Assembly: GCA_913048525.1 (NCBI GenBank) | Contig: CAJWWP010000001.1 | Span: forward strand, 62,001 to 126,000 | Direction: 5' to 3' | DNA: 64,000 bases | DNA from: GCA-002712965 sp913048525 | Lineage (GTDB): Bacteria > Chloroflexota > Dehalococcoidia > Lucifugimonadales > UBA826 | Part shown: positions 53,566 to 61,895 of the stretch, piece by piece | How the letters are laid out: each line of letters starts with the position of its first letter | Position numbering within the stretch: the first letter of the stretch is position 1 | The notes under the pieces: model-generated | Told to the model about the DNA's origin: nothing | The model's database searches: none | The model's input: the letters and a program-made list of their open reading frames with translations, nothing else | Position numbers and translations under genes: made by a program

Positions 53566-54972
53566 TTATCCGAACTGGTACTCCCTAGTTGACGCGATTA
53601 GAGCCAGCATTTCACTAGCTCTTACTGCAGATTCTTCGTAGGATTTTTCATCCCAGGTTATATCGCCCTGTTCATTTGCATGTGAGACGAGTTCTTCTCG
53701 CGTTTTCCCCTTTACTGGTAACGGCCCCATTTGCTCCAAGCACTTTTCCACCAGTTCTTCCGGTGACATGGTGCCGTCACAGTCTGCAATTTTAGAAATG
53801 ATCTTTTTTACACCTGGAAGAGAGGTGTCACTGAGACGATCAGATACGAAATTAACCCTTTTTACAAGAGCCCCGCTGTTAATCCACTCCCGACCTGTAT
53901 GCCAGCCCTCCACGCTCGGGGGATCCAATATATCTTGTCCCATGTATCCTGGTTCCTTGGCGGTGGATTCTAATCGAGGGTCGGGTCCTAGAACGTCTTC
54001 AACAAGCCTCAGTGTTCCAACAACCACTTCCACCGGGCTCTTAACTCTCTTATAGGCCGATTCCTTGAAGAAACTGGAGTTAAGCAATACTCTCAATACT
54101 GGCTTTACTTCATAGTTCGAATCAACAAGCACCTTTGCTAGCTGATCCACTGCCTCAGGATTTTTTGGAGCCTCTATGTTCCATGCGGGAACCTGAGGTT
54201 CATCTTCGACAAAAAAATTGTAGAGATGTCGAGCTATGAATTTTGAACATGCGTCCTGTTGCAGGATGATGTCAATGATATCTTCGCCATCGAAGTTCCC
54301 TGTATGACCTAAGAATGTCTTCTCTGTGTAGTCGTGGTCCTCTGCCCTAAACTCAAATTTCCAGGGGTGTCTTCCATATGGGTATCTAGGCATCTTTGCG
54401 CCAATCGTCCACCCGGTGAATGCTCTAGAGCACTCAAAGACATCAGTTTCAGTGTAATTACCCACTCCCAGGGAAAATAGTTCAAGTAATTCACGTCCCC
54501 AGTTCTCGTTAGGAGCGTTTTTATGATTTTCGTTATTGTCCAGCCAGAATATCATTGCAGGGTCCCTGGCTAAGTTAACTAGCAAGTTTCGATAATTTCC
54601 CATGCCCTCTTCACGGAACATGGCAATCTGGTCAAGGAGATGGTTGCAGTTATCTACTTTTGCGTTCCCTGTAGCAAACACATGATGCCAGAAAAGTGCC
54701 ATTTTCTCCTGAAGTGGTCGATGGGTGTTCAACATGAAATATAGCCAGTTAGCCTGGCCAGGTCCTGATGCTCCACCGGGAACCTCAGTAATAGGGTGGC
54801 GTCTCAGTAACGAATATTCATCAACCGCTGCCTCGGAGTCTACATTTAGTAGTTTTTCCACAGTGGCTTCGTAACCAATTTCGCAAAATATATCAAGATC
54901 GTCACTGCTTGCCCCGAACCCTGCACGCCTCAAAAGGTGGGCTAACAATTCTCTCTCCGCCGTTACAGTCAT
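53566..54972 (-). CDS. DUF1800 protein (cassette 3)
   Basis: A 468-residue DUF1800 protein with HLLRRAGFGASSDDLD, NWGRELLELFSLGVGNYTET, FTGW, RHLYNFFVEDEPQVPAW, PKNPEA and PPSVEGWHTGREWI. AGGAGGTT precedes the ATG, the strongest ribosome site of the three cassettes. No signal peptide. It is the first gene of the third cassette and followed by DUF1501 after 45 bases. Confidence 0.92.
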   Translation of the reverse strand: MTVTAERELLAHLLRRAGFGASSDDLDIFCEIGYEATVEKLLNVDSEAAVDEYSLLRRHPITEVPGGASGPGQANWLYFMLNTHRPLQEKMALFWHHVFATGNAKVDNCNHLLDQIAMFREEGMGNYRNLLVNLARDPAMIFWLDNNENHKNAPNENWGRELLELFSLGVGNYTETDVFECSRAFTGWTIGAKMPRYPYGRHPWKFEFRAEDHDYTEKTFLGHTGNFDGEDIIDIILQQDACSKFIARHLYNFFVEDEPQVPAWNIEAPKNPEAVDQLAKVLVDSNYEVKPVLRVLLNSSFFKESAYKRVKSPVEVVVGTLRLVEDVLGPDPRLESTAKEPGYMGQDILDPPSVEGWHTGREWINSGALVKRVNFVSDRLSDTSLPGVKKIISKIADCDGTMSPEELVEKCLEQMGPLPVKGKTREELVSHANEQGDITWDEKSYEESAVRASEMLALIASTREYQFG

Positions 54973-55237
54973 ACCAACCTCCTATCACGAATACAGGTGA
55001 ATTATCCCTTTGTCAGATACAAGCTATTATATCTCTGCATTTACACCATTATGGCATCGGGATTTCTCATGTCAATAACCATGCAGATTCAAGGTTATAG
55101 AGGGCATTAATTTATGCATGTATGGATCGGTCCCACACCTAACAAATAATTCCTTTTGGCTCCATTCTGCCATTCTGCCTTGACCCATGCCATATCATTG
55201 TGGTGATTCTAGGATTTAATGCTTTTGGAGGTGAAGT
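54973..55237. promoter_or_regulatory. Divergent intergenic region between cassette 3 and the VOC gene
   Basis: A perfect TATAAT on the minus strand (55026-55031) lies about 54 bases before the DUF1800 start, though no good -35 is seen. An 8-base tandem repeat (CATTCTGC twice, 55163-55178) directly precedes a TTGACC (55180-55185) for the plus-strand VOC gene; no matching -10 was identified. Nothing else gene-like is seen. Confidence 0.35.
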
Positions 55238-55711
55238 ATGCCAGCAGTAGCAGGATTAGGTCATGTGGGAATATATACGCATGATTTATTTAAGATGAGA
55301 GACTTTTACTCTCGAGTTATGGGGCTTGAAATTACGGATGAAGAAACAGAGAACAGAGGAATCGTGTTCATGTCGTCTAATCCCGATGAAGAACATCACG
55401 AGTTTGTTCTGATGAAAGGAAGGGATGTGCCTGAAGGATCTAAGATGGTTCAACAGATCTCTTTCTACGTTAATACGCTTTCGGAGCTAAAACAATTTCA
55501 CTCAGTGTTCAAAAAAGAAGAGGTGCGTATTGAACGTACTGTCAGCCATGGTAATGCGTTTGGTATGTACGCCCTTGACCCTGAAGGAAATACCATAGAG
55601 GTTTATTATCGGACAGGATTCCCCGTTCCCCAACCTTGTGCAGACCCAGTAAATCTTGAAGATGCTGAGGAGTTATTGCTAGATCAAGCTAGATCCCGCA
55701 TCCCTGCCTAG
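55238..55711 (+). CDS. VOC-family protein, extradiol dioxygenase-like
   Basis: A 157-residue VOC protein: His9 in LGHVGIYTHD, a His in EEHHEFVL, and Glu in GNTIEVYYR form the metal triad. DFYSRVMGLEITDEE is the typical first strand-helix unit. The single-domain length is half that of most type I extradiol dioxygenases. It sits 12 bases before a group D flavin monooxygenase, a pairing reminiscent of hydroxylation then ring cleavage of an aromatic substrate. GGAGGTGA precedes the ATG. Confidence 0.87.
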   Translation: MPAVAGLGHVGIYTHDLFKMRDFYSRVMGLEITDEETENRGIVFMSSNPDEEHHEFVLMKGRDVPEGSKMVQQISFYVNTLSELKQFHSVFKKEEVRIERTVSHGNAFGMYALDPEGNTIEVYYRTGFPVPQPCADPVNLEDAEELLLDQARSRIPA

Positions 55712-55723
55712 GCAAGAGATTAT

Positions 55724-56884
55724 ATGGTGCTGAATAGATGGCCCGAGGATCGACTCGAAAAGCGGGAAGCTTTGTTGGGTGCTGTCTCATCGGTTTCAGA
55801 TACAGTGGCTGGGAATGTCTCATTTGGCGAAGAACATTGCTACTTACATCCAGATAGCTGGGGTGCTATTCATAATAGTGGGCTTCTCTCTTTGAAGCTG
55901 CCTTCAGAGCTTGGTGGCGCCGAGGCTGATCCTGTCACCCAACTTGAAGTATTGGCGGCTTTGGCCTCAATTGATACCTCGGCTGCCTGGTGCACTATGG
56001 TAAGTGCGACAAATGTTGGATCGGCGGGAGCTTTTCTTCCCAACAATGGGATAGACATAGTTTTTGGCAGAGAATCTTCTAAATCTCACCCACCGATCGT
56101 TGGAGTTGGCATGCCGTTTGGAGAGGCAAGGGCTTCAGAAGACGGATTTGTGGTGTCTGGTAGGTGGCCTTACGGCAGTGGCATAAAAGGCTCAGAATGG
56201 GTCACGGCAGGGGCTAAAATCTTATGCGGTGTCAAGCAAAATAGATCATCGGAAATAAGAGCATTGTTCAGAACGTCGGAAGTTCAGATAATTGATAACT
56301 GGAATGTGGCGGGTTTAAGAGGAAGTGGGAGTAATGATTACGCGGTTTCCAAAGCACATGTTCCGCTTGAGCTCACTTGGTCAGGAGATGACCTTCCCTT
56401 GCGGGGTGGAGCTCTATACAGAATAAAGAGACCTGCTTTTGTGGTGTTTGGTCATGCTGGGATTGCGATCGGGACTGCAAAAAGGGCATTGCAAGAGATT
56501 AGATCTCTGTCTTTGTCTAAGGCAAGAGGTATTCCTGGACAGAGTTTAATTGGGAATAGTCCTCATTTCCAAATGATGCTCGGTAATGTTGACTTGAAGA
56601 TGAGATCAATCGAAGCACTTTCCAAAAATGTGTTTGAGCAGGCATGGAATGTGGCTAAGTCAGGGGAGGTTCTTTCCGAGACAGAACAGTCGAGGGTTAG
56701 AGCGGTAGGGTCATGGGTGACCAGGGAATCTGTTGAAATAGTAGATTCGTGCTTTCATGCCGCAGGTGGTTCTGCATTGAACATGGACAGTTCGTTGCAG
56801 CAGTGTTTCAGAGATATGCATGCTGCGGCTCAGCATTTTATGGTAAGCCCTAACCACGTTAGTACTTATGGAGCGATATCTTAG
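55724..56884 (+). CDS. Acyl-CoA dehydrogenase-fold flavin monooxygenase (group D, HsaA-like)
   Basis: A 386-residue acyl-CoA dehydrogenase-fold protein. GRWPYGSGIKGSEWVTAGA and GLRGSGSNDYAV resemble two-component flavin monooxygenases such as HsaA/HpaB-type hydroxylases rather than beta-oxidation dehydrogenases. AAGGSALNMDSSLQQCFRDM is the usual C-terminal helix region. It should need a separate flavin reductase. It is followed by an amidase after about 50 bases and preceded by a VOC protein, so aromatic or amide catabolism is likely. Confidence 0.85.
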   Translation: MVLNRWPEDRLEKREALLGAVSSVSDTVAGNVSFGEEHCYLHPDSWGAIHNSGLLSLKLPSELGGAEADPVTQLEVLAALASIDTSAAWCTMVSATNVGSAGAFLPNNGIDIVFGRESSKSHPPIVGVGMPFGEARASEDGFVVSGRWPYGSGIKGSEWVTAGAKILCGVKQNRSSEIRALFRTSEVQIIDNWNVAGLRGSGSNDYAVSKAHVPLELTWSGDDLPLRGGALYRIKRPAFVVFGHAGIAIGTAKRALQEIRSLSLSKARGIPGQSLIGNSPHFQMMLGNVDLKMRSIEALSKNVFEQAWNVAKSGEVLSETEQSRVRAVGSWVTRESVEIVDSCFHAAGGSALNMDSSLQQCFRDMHAAAQHFMVSPNHVSTYGAIS

Positions 56885-56934
56885 GTTTGTTGGAAAAACT
56901 CTAATACTTTGGAATATGCAAATGGAGAGTAAAG

Positions 56935-58368
56935 ATGGCAGAGATAGATGAGAACTTGGCTTTTGAACCGGCAACAAGAATTGGCGAGCTTATAAAATCA
57001 AAGGAGTTATCTCCAGTCGAGATAACAAAATTATATCTCGAGCGTATTGAAAAGCTCGATTCAAATCTGAATTCATATCTGACAGTAACAGCTGATATCG
57101 CGCTGCGTGCGGCTCAAAATGCTGAAGATAAATTGGTAAATGGAGATGAGTTGGGAGCACTTCATGGTATTCCTATTTCTATTAAAGATCTTCAGATGAC
57201 CAAAGGAGTACGCACGACGGGAGGATCTTTAGCCTATAAGGACCGTGTTCCTGAAGCAGATTGTGCAGTTGTGGAGCGTGTTCTTGAAGCCGGGGCAATT
57301 ATGCTAGGTAAGACCAATTCTCCAGAATTTGGCCTGCTAGGTGCTAATGAGAATCGACTGGGAGATCCCTGTCGTAACCCATGGAATGTGGATAGAACCT
57401 CGGGAGGGTCCAGCGGTGGTGCTGGGGCCTCTATTGTTGCAGGGCTTACATCCCTCGCAACGGGAGGGGATGGCGGGGGTTCGATTAGAATACCAGCCAG
57501 TTTTAATGGTACCTATGGCATAAAGCCCACGCAAGGAAGAGTCTCAAGTTTCTCTGGCGTGCCTGGTTCTCCGTTGGCGAACTATACGAGCCAACAAGGG
57601 CCACTAACCAGAACGGTTCAAGATGCAGCCCTATTGCTACAGGTGATGGCCGGATATGATTCGAGAGATCCTGGTTCCCTTAGGTCCTCTGTACCTAATT
57701 TTTTAGAGTCGGTCACTAGAGGAGTATCTGGTTTGAAAATTGGGTGGAGTCCAGATTATGGGTATGCTGCGGTTGACAGTGAAGTCTTAACTATCAGTGA
57801 GAGCGCAGCTAACGTGTTCACCGAACTTGGATGCACAGTAATTGAATCTGACATAAAGTTGGAAGGAGCCTTTGATACATGGTTTACGCTTTTTGCTGCG
57901 GGTGCTTACGCCACCCAGGGACATTTACTAGATGATGAAGAAGATCCTCTAACCTGGTATGCCAAATATACGATTGAACACGGCTCAAAAACAACTGGGT
58001 CTGATTACGTTAGGGCAGTAGGGGAGAGAGACAGGATGATTCAGTTATTTGCGGATGAATTTGATAAATTTGACGTAATCCTATCTCCCACAATGGCAGT
58101 TACCGCATTTCCGACAGACGCTTATCCGGAAACTATTGGTGGCCAAAAGCCATATCCGAGTCCAGAATGGGGGTTCTTACCGTTCACACATCCTATAAAC
58201 ACCATTGGTTATACTGCTGCAAGCGTCCCATGTGGTTTCGATTCAGATGGAATGCCGGTAGGTCTTCATATTGTAGGAAAGCCTGGAGATGAGGAGACAG
58301 TTCTTGCTGTAAGCGCTGCGTTCGAGGAGGCAAGACCATGGATCCAGCACCGACCTCCAATTAGCTAA
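56935..58368 (+). CDS. Amidase (amidase signature family)
   Basis: A 477-residue amidase: Lys84 in ISIKDLQMTK, cis-Ser region TSGGSSGGAGA, and nucleophile Ser183 in GDGGGSIRIPAS. It is clearly diverged from the amidase at 47001-48401. In the C-terminal part PFTHPINTIGYTAASVP matches typical members. It lies downstream of the VOC and monooxygenase genes with a plus-strand orientation and is convergent with an amidohydrolase. Confidence 0.92.
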   Translation: MAEIDENLAFEPATRIGELIKSKELSPVEITKLYLERIEKLDSNLNSYLTVTADIALRAAQNAEDKLVNGDELGALHGIPISIKDLQMTKGVRTTGGSLAYKDRVPEADCAVVERVLEAGAIMLGKTNSPEFGLLGANENRLGDPCRNPWNVDRTSGGSSGGAGASIVAGLTSLATGGDGGGSIRIPASFNGTYGIKPTQGRVSSFSGVPGSPLANYTSQQGPLTRTVQDAALLLQVMAGYDSRDPGSLRSSVPNFLESVTRGVSGLKIGWSPDYGYAAVDSEVLTISESAANVFTELGCTVIESDIKLEGAFDTWFTLFAAGAYATQGHLLDDEEDPLTWYAKYTIEHGSKTTGSDYVRAVGERDRMIQLFADEFDKFDVILSPTMAVTAFPTDAYPETIGGQKPYPSPEWGFLPFTHPINTIGYTAASVPCGFDSDGMPVGLHIVGKPGDEETVLAVSAAFEEARPWIQHRPPIS

Positions 58369-58421
58369 CAATACACTTTGCCGAAAGGTTTGAACCCAAG
58401 AGGCCATTTGTCACAATTCAA

Positions 58422-59990
58422 TCAATCTCTTCCTCGTCGTAAGGCTCTGCCTGGAGTAATGCCAGTGTTATTACCCTCATCGATTACCAGTTTTCCATTT
58501 ACTATCACATAGTCGATGCCGATCGGGTATTGTTTTGGATGTTCCTTGGTCGCGGGCGCTTTTACGGTGTCTGGGTTGAATAGAACTATATCGGCCTTGT
58601 AACCGTCCCTGATCAACCCCCTATCTTTTAACCCTAGGCGTTGAGCTGGGAATGACGTCATTTTTCTTATGGCTTCAGGAAGTCTTAGCTGTTTTTCAGC
58701 TCTAACAAATTCAGCAAGTACGACTGGAAAGCATCCATAAGTTCTGGGATTTGGATATTCCCCAAATAAAATCGCGTCGCTTGCTACCATCCCCGCGGGG
58801 TGAGAAACGAATGCTGGTAGGGTTTGGGGATTAGTGCCGAGTCCCACAGTGGATATACCTAGATTTTCTTCCAACAGCAGATCAAAAAGGGCGTCAGCAG
58901 GGTCCTGGTCCCTGAGATTTGCTATCTCAGTGATTAACAGGCCGTCATAAATTTTATTTTTCTCTTTTGTAAAATTTGTTAGCCAATTATTTTCCAGTCT
59001 GTCTACAGTTATCTCTTTTTTCATTCTTGATCTGTCATCAGGATCTTTAAGGGCAGCTATTAATCGCTCTGGGCCTCCGTCTTTAGCCCAATGGGGTAAG
59101 CCAATTGTTATTGTTGTGCCAGAATACGGGTAGGTATAACAATCAAAAGTGACATCTAATCCTTCAGTCCGAGCGTTATCCACCAAGCCCAAATAATCTA
59201 GATGACTTCCATCCCCTTGGTAGCCTTGTCTGAAATGGGTTAGATGAATAGGAATCTCAGATTTGCGACCTATTTCTATAGACTCTTCCCATGGAGCGAG
59301 TACTCCTTTCTCTTTCAAACTGGCTCGAGTGTGGGTATGGTAAAAGCCTCCCAACTTGGCGCTTTCTTCGGAAATCTCTATTAGTTCGTCAGTTGAGGCG
59401 TAGGCCCCGGGCGGATAGTCGAGTCCGGTGGATATCCCATAAGCTCCTTCTTCCATACCTTCTCTCACGACTGACCTCATGTCCGCTATTTCAGCTTCAG
59501 TCGCGGGTCTTTGTTCCCATCCCACGCTCCAGATGCGGACAGGAGAGTTACCGAGTATATATGCTACGTTTATTGCGACGGTGTTTTCGTACTTAGATAA
59601 TAGATCACTCACAGTCAGCCAGTCAGGTGGCATTGGAGGGTATCCGTTTAGACCTGAATCCAGCCAGATATATCGCTCAAGTTCATCCCGTGTCTTGAAA
59701 GGGGCGTGGGATATTCCATCTATTCCTACCAGTTCGGTAGTAACACCCTGGCGTACTTTAGGGTCATGGTGTGGAGCCCCAAGAATTGTTAAGCCAGCGT
59801 GTGAATGAAGATCAACGAATCCAGGCGATACCACATAGTTTTCTGCATCTATATACCGGTAGGCTTGTATGTCAGATATGTCACCTCTGTATAGCGAGAT
59901 GGTGTCATCTTTGATTCCAACAGCACCTTTGAATCCAGGATTTCCAGTTCCATCCAATATAGTTCCGTTATGTATCAATATATCCAGCAT
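58422..59990 (-). CDS. N-acyl-D-amino-acid deacylase/amidohydrolase-family protein
   Basis: A 522-residue amidohydrolase of the D-aminoacylase group. Metal ligands His62 and His64 are in DLHSHAG, and IHLTHFRQ holds a later His. Where typical D-aminoacylases have VGNCG, this protein has VGIDG with Asp91 at the Cys position, which would change the metal site. The C-terminal composite beta-domain is intact (ADIVLFNPDTV). GGAGGT precedes the ATG. It hydrolyses N-acyl amino acids or related cyclic amides; the exact substrate is unclear. Confidence 0.87.
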   Translation of the reverse strand: MLDILIHNGTILDGTGNPGFKGAVGIKDDTISLYRGDISDIQAYRYIDAENYVVSPGFVDLHSHAGLTILGAPHHDPKVRQGVTTELVGIDGISHAPFKTRDELERYIWLDSGLNGYPPMPPDWLTVSDLLSKYENTVAINVAYILGNSPVRIWSVGWEQRPATEAEIADMRSVVREGMEEGAYGISTGLDYPPGAYASTDELIEISEESAKLGGFYHTHTRASLKEKGVLAPWEESIEIGRKSEIPIHLTHFRQGYQGDGSHLDYLGLVDNARTEGLDVTFDCYTYPYSGTTITIGLPHWAKDGGPERLIAALKDPDDRSRMKKEITVDRLENNWLTNFTKEKNKIYDGLLITEIANLRDQDPADALFDLLLEENLGISTVGLGTNPQTLPAFVSHPAGMVASDAILFGEYPNPRTYGCFPVVLAEFVRAEKQLRLPEAIRKMTSFPAQRLGLKDRGLIRDGYKADIVLFNPDTVKAPATKEHPKQYPIGIDYVIVNGKLVIDEGNNTGITPGRALRRGRD

Positions 59991-60130
59991 ATATACCTCC
60001 GCAAGGACTCGTTACGGTGACTTTACTTCATTTTCCACTTCGTCAGCCAATTGTTAGCAATAAATATTCGATATAAGTATTCGTCAGATAAGGCAATATA
60101 AAATTGTCTGATCACCAATCCAACACAAAC

Positions 60131-60158
60131 TTGACTAGTTTACCTAGTTTAATATGAT
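60131..60158 (+). promoter_or_regulatory. Sigma-70-type promoter upstream of an LLM gene
   Basis: TTGACT (60131-60136) and TATGAT (60153-60158) are separated by 16 bases, close to the sigma-70 consensus. The ATG at 60199 lies about 40 bases downstream with AAGGAG before it. This is the best promoter seen in the window. Confidence 0.6.
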
Positions 60159-60198
60159 TCACGACAGAAATCAGGTTGCCTAAAGCAAGGAGCGTCTT

Positions 60199-61044
60199 AT
60201 GACTATTGGAATTTCGACACCTTTACCTGCCTATAAAGTAAATGCTGCCTTTATGGCCTCAAAGGCCGAGCTTTTAGGCTTTGAATCGATATGGTACGCG
60301 GAGCATCCCGTTCTGCCTGTGAATACTACCAGTAGATTTCCAGGTTCAGAAGATGGGGTCATACCTTGGACATATTCACATTTTGCTGATCCATTTATTG
60401 CTTTAGCTCAGGCATCTGGCGTGACATCAAAGATTAAATTAGCCACTGGAATAACCTTAGTTCCTGAAAGGAATCCTTTAGTGCTCGCGAAAACAGTGTC
60501 GACTCTAGACCTTTTCAGCGGTGGTCGATTTATTTTCGGAATAGGCACGGGGTGGTTGAGAGAAGAGACTGAGCTGATGGGGGGTGATTTTGATCATAGG
60601 TGGACTCAGACGAAAGAATCCCTTCTTGCATTAAAGGAACTGTGGACAAAAGATGAGGCCGAATTCCATGGTAAATATTATGATTTCCCTCCAGTGAGAA
60701 TGTTTCCAAAGCCTGCTCAAAATCCGCACCCGCCAATATTAATTGGCGGTATGGCGAAAAACGTTCTGCGCCGTATTGTGGAGGTGGGCGATGGGTGGTT
60801 GCCAAATAGAGTTACTCCCAGAGATGTAGAAACAAGCAGACATGAGTTGGATTCTCTTGCGAAAGAGTACGGTAGAAACCCAAATGAGATCACTATTACT
60901 ATTTACGGACAGCCGCCGGATAGACGTGCTGCACAAGATTACCTGAATGCAGGGGCAAATAGAGTCGTGGTGAGGCCAGAATTTAAGGAGACCGAAGACG
61001 AAATGGCTTCTGAATTAGAGAGAATTGCGGGAGAAGTTCTCTAG
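60199..61044 (+). CDS. F420-type luciferase-like (LLM) oxidoreductase
   Basis: A 281-residue LLM protein: MTIGISTPLPAYKVNAAF, SIWYAEHPVLPVNT, IKLATGITLVPERNPLVLA, GGRFIFGIGTGWLREETEL and HPPILIGGMAKNVLRRIVE, the typical pattern of short F420- or FMN-dependent LLM enzymes. It is monocistronic with its own sigma-70-like promoter. Divergent from the amidohydrolase and convergent with AlaX. Substrate unknown. Confidence 0.9.
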   Translation: MTIGISTPLPAYKVNAAFMASKAELLGFESIWYAEHPVLPVNTTSRFPGSEDGVIPWTYSHFADPFIALAQASGVTSKIKLATGITLVPERNPLVLAKTVSTLDLFSGGRFIFGIGTGWLREETELMGGDFDHRWTQTKESLLALKELWTKDEAEFHGKYYDFPPVRMFPKPAQNPHPPILIGGMAKNVLRRIVEVGDGWLPNRVTPRDVETSRHELDSLAKEYGRNPNEITITIYGQPPDRRAAQDYLNAGANRVVVRPEFKETEDEMASELERIAGEVL

Positions 61045-61154
61045 AGGAACCTTCAAGAAGTATTTATTTGAATCTTATCAGCGGTACTTTCACTCAAATT
61101 CTTATTTTTTAAGAGTGTGAGGTCTTGAATCTTGAGAAAGGGTGCATATCAAAA

Positions 61155-61865
61155 TCATGGGCTCAGCCTAATCCTGAGTCGTTTGTTTATACGGCCTTTG
61201 CTTTCATGACCTACCACTTGAATGTGGCCTACCTCGCGTGTGTTGGAGACATGAGTTCCCCCATCTGCCTGAAGGTCTAACCCTACTATGTCAACGGTAC
61301 GAATCTTTTTTATGGCGGGAGGAAGCTTGTTGATCTTCAACCGAATTAGATCTGGGATTTTGAAGGCTTCTTCTCTAGAGAGGGAGTCAACTACTATGTC
61401 TCTTTCTTCTTCGATTTCCTTGTTGACTAATTCCTCCATCTCCATGGCAAATTCAGAGGACATATTTTCCAATTCAAAGTCCATCCTTGCTGATAGTGGC
61501 GTCATATTTCCCCCTGTTACCAAAGCACCATAGTCTCTCCAAACAACACCACAAAGGATGTGTAGGGCTGTGTGAGTCCTCATCAATTGATAACGCTTAT
61601 CCCAGTCTAGTGATCCGTGTATTTTTGTACCCACGGTTGGGATTGGCCCGTCGAGTTTGTGTATTAATGTGCCGTTGGCTTTAGACAACTTTTGCACAGA
61701 GGCGCCACCTTCTTCCCAGATGATGAATCCAGTATCACTGGGCTGTCCACCTCCCCCAGGATAGAAAGCTGTTTGATCCAAAGCTACTCCTGTCTCAGTG
61801 GCCTGAGTCACAGTAGCGTCGAACTCTTTTAAATAGCTATTTTCGTAACAAAGTATTTCTGTCAA
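61155..61865 (-). CDS. alaX: AlaX-type alanyl-tRNA editing protein
   Basis: A 236-residue free-standing editing domain homologous to the AlaRS editing module. Metal ligands are His98 and His102 (RTHTALH) and the C-terminal site DGGTHVSNTREVG with His205; Asp201 stands where many AlaX have Cys. The glycine-rich FYPGGGGQPSDTG loop is clear. It hydrolyses Ser-tRNA(Ala) or Gly-tRNA(Ala). The start is a TTG after GAGGAGGT. It follows a thiolase-like gene on the minus strand. Confidence 0.92.
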   Translation of the reverse strand: MTEILCYENSYLKEFDATVTQATETGVALDQTAFYPGGGGQPSDTGFIIWEEGGASVQKLSKANGTLIHKLDGPIPTVGTKIHGSLDWDKRYQLMRTHTALHILCGVVWRDYGALVTGGNMTPLSARMDFELENMSSEFAMEMEELVNKEIEEERDIVVDSLSREEAFKIPDLIRLKINKLPPAIKKIRTVDIVGLDLQADGGTHVSNTREVGHIQVVGHESKGRINKRLRIRLSP

Positions 61866-61895
61866 TTGAACCTCCTCTATGTCGGTAAATCATGA

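Noticed and set aside
54973..55237. Small RNA gene or tRNA in the divergent gap
   Set aside because: No cloverleaf or strong structured element was seen; only short repeats and a possible -10 box.
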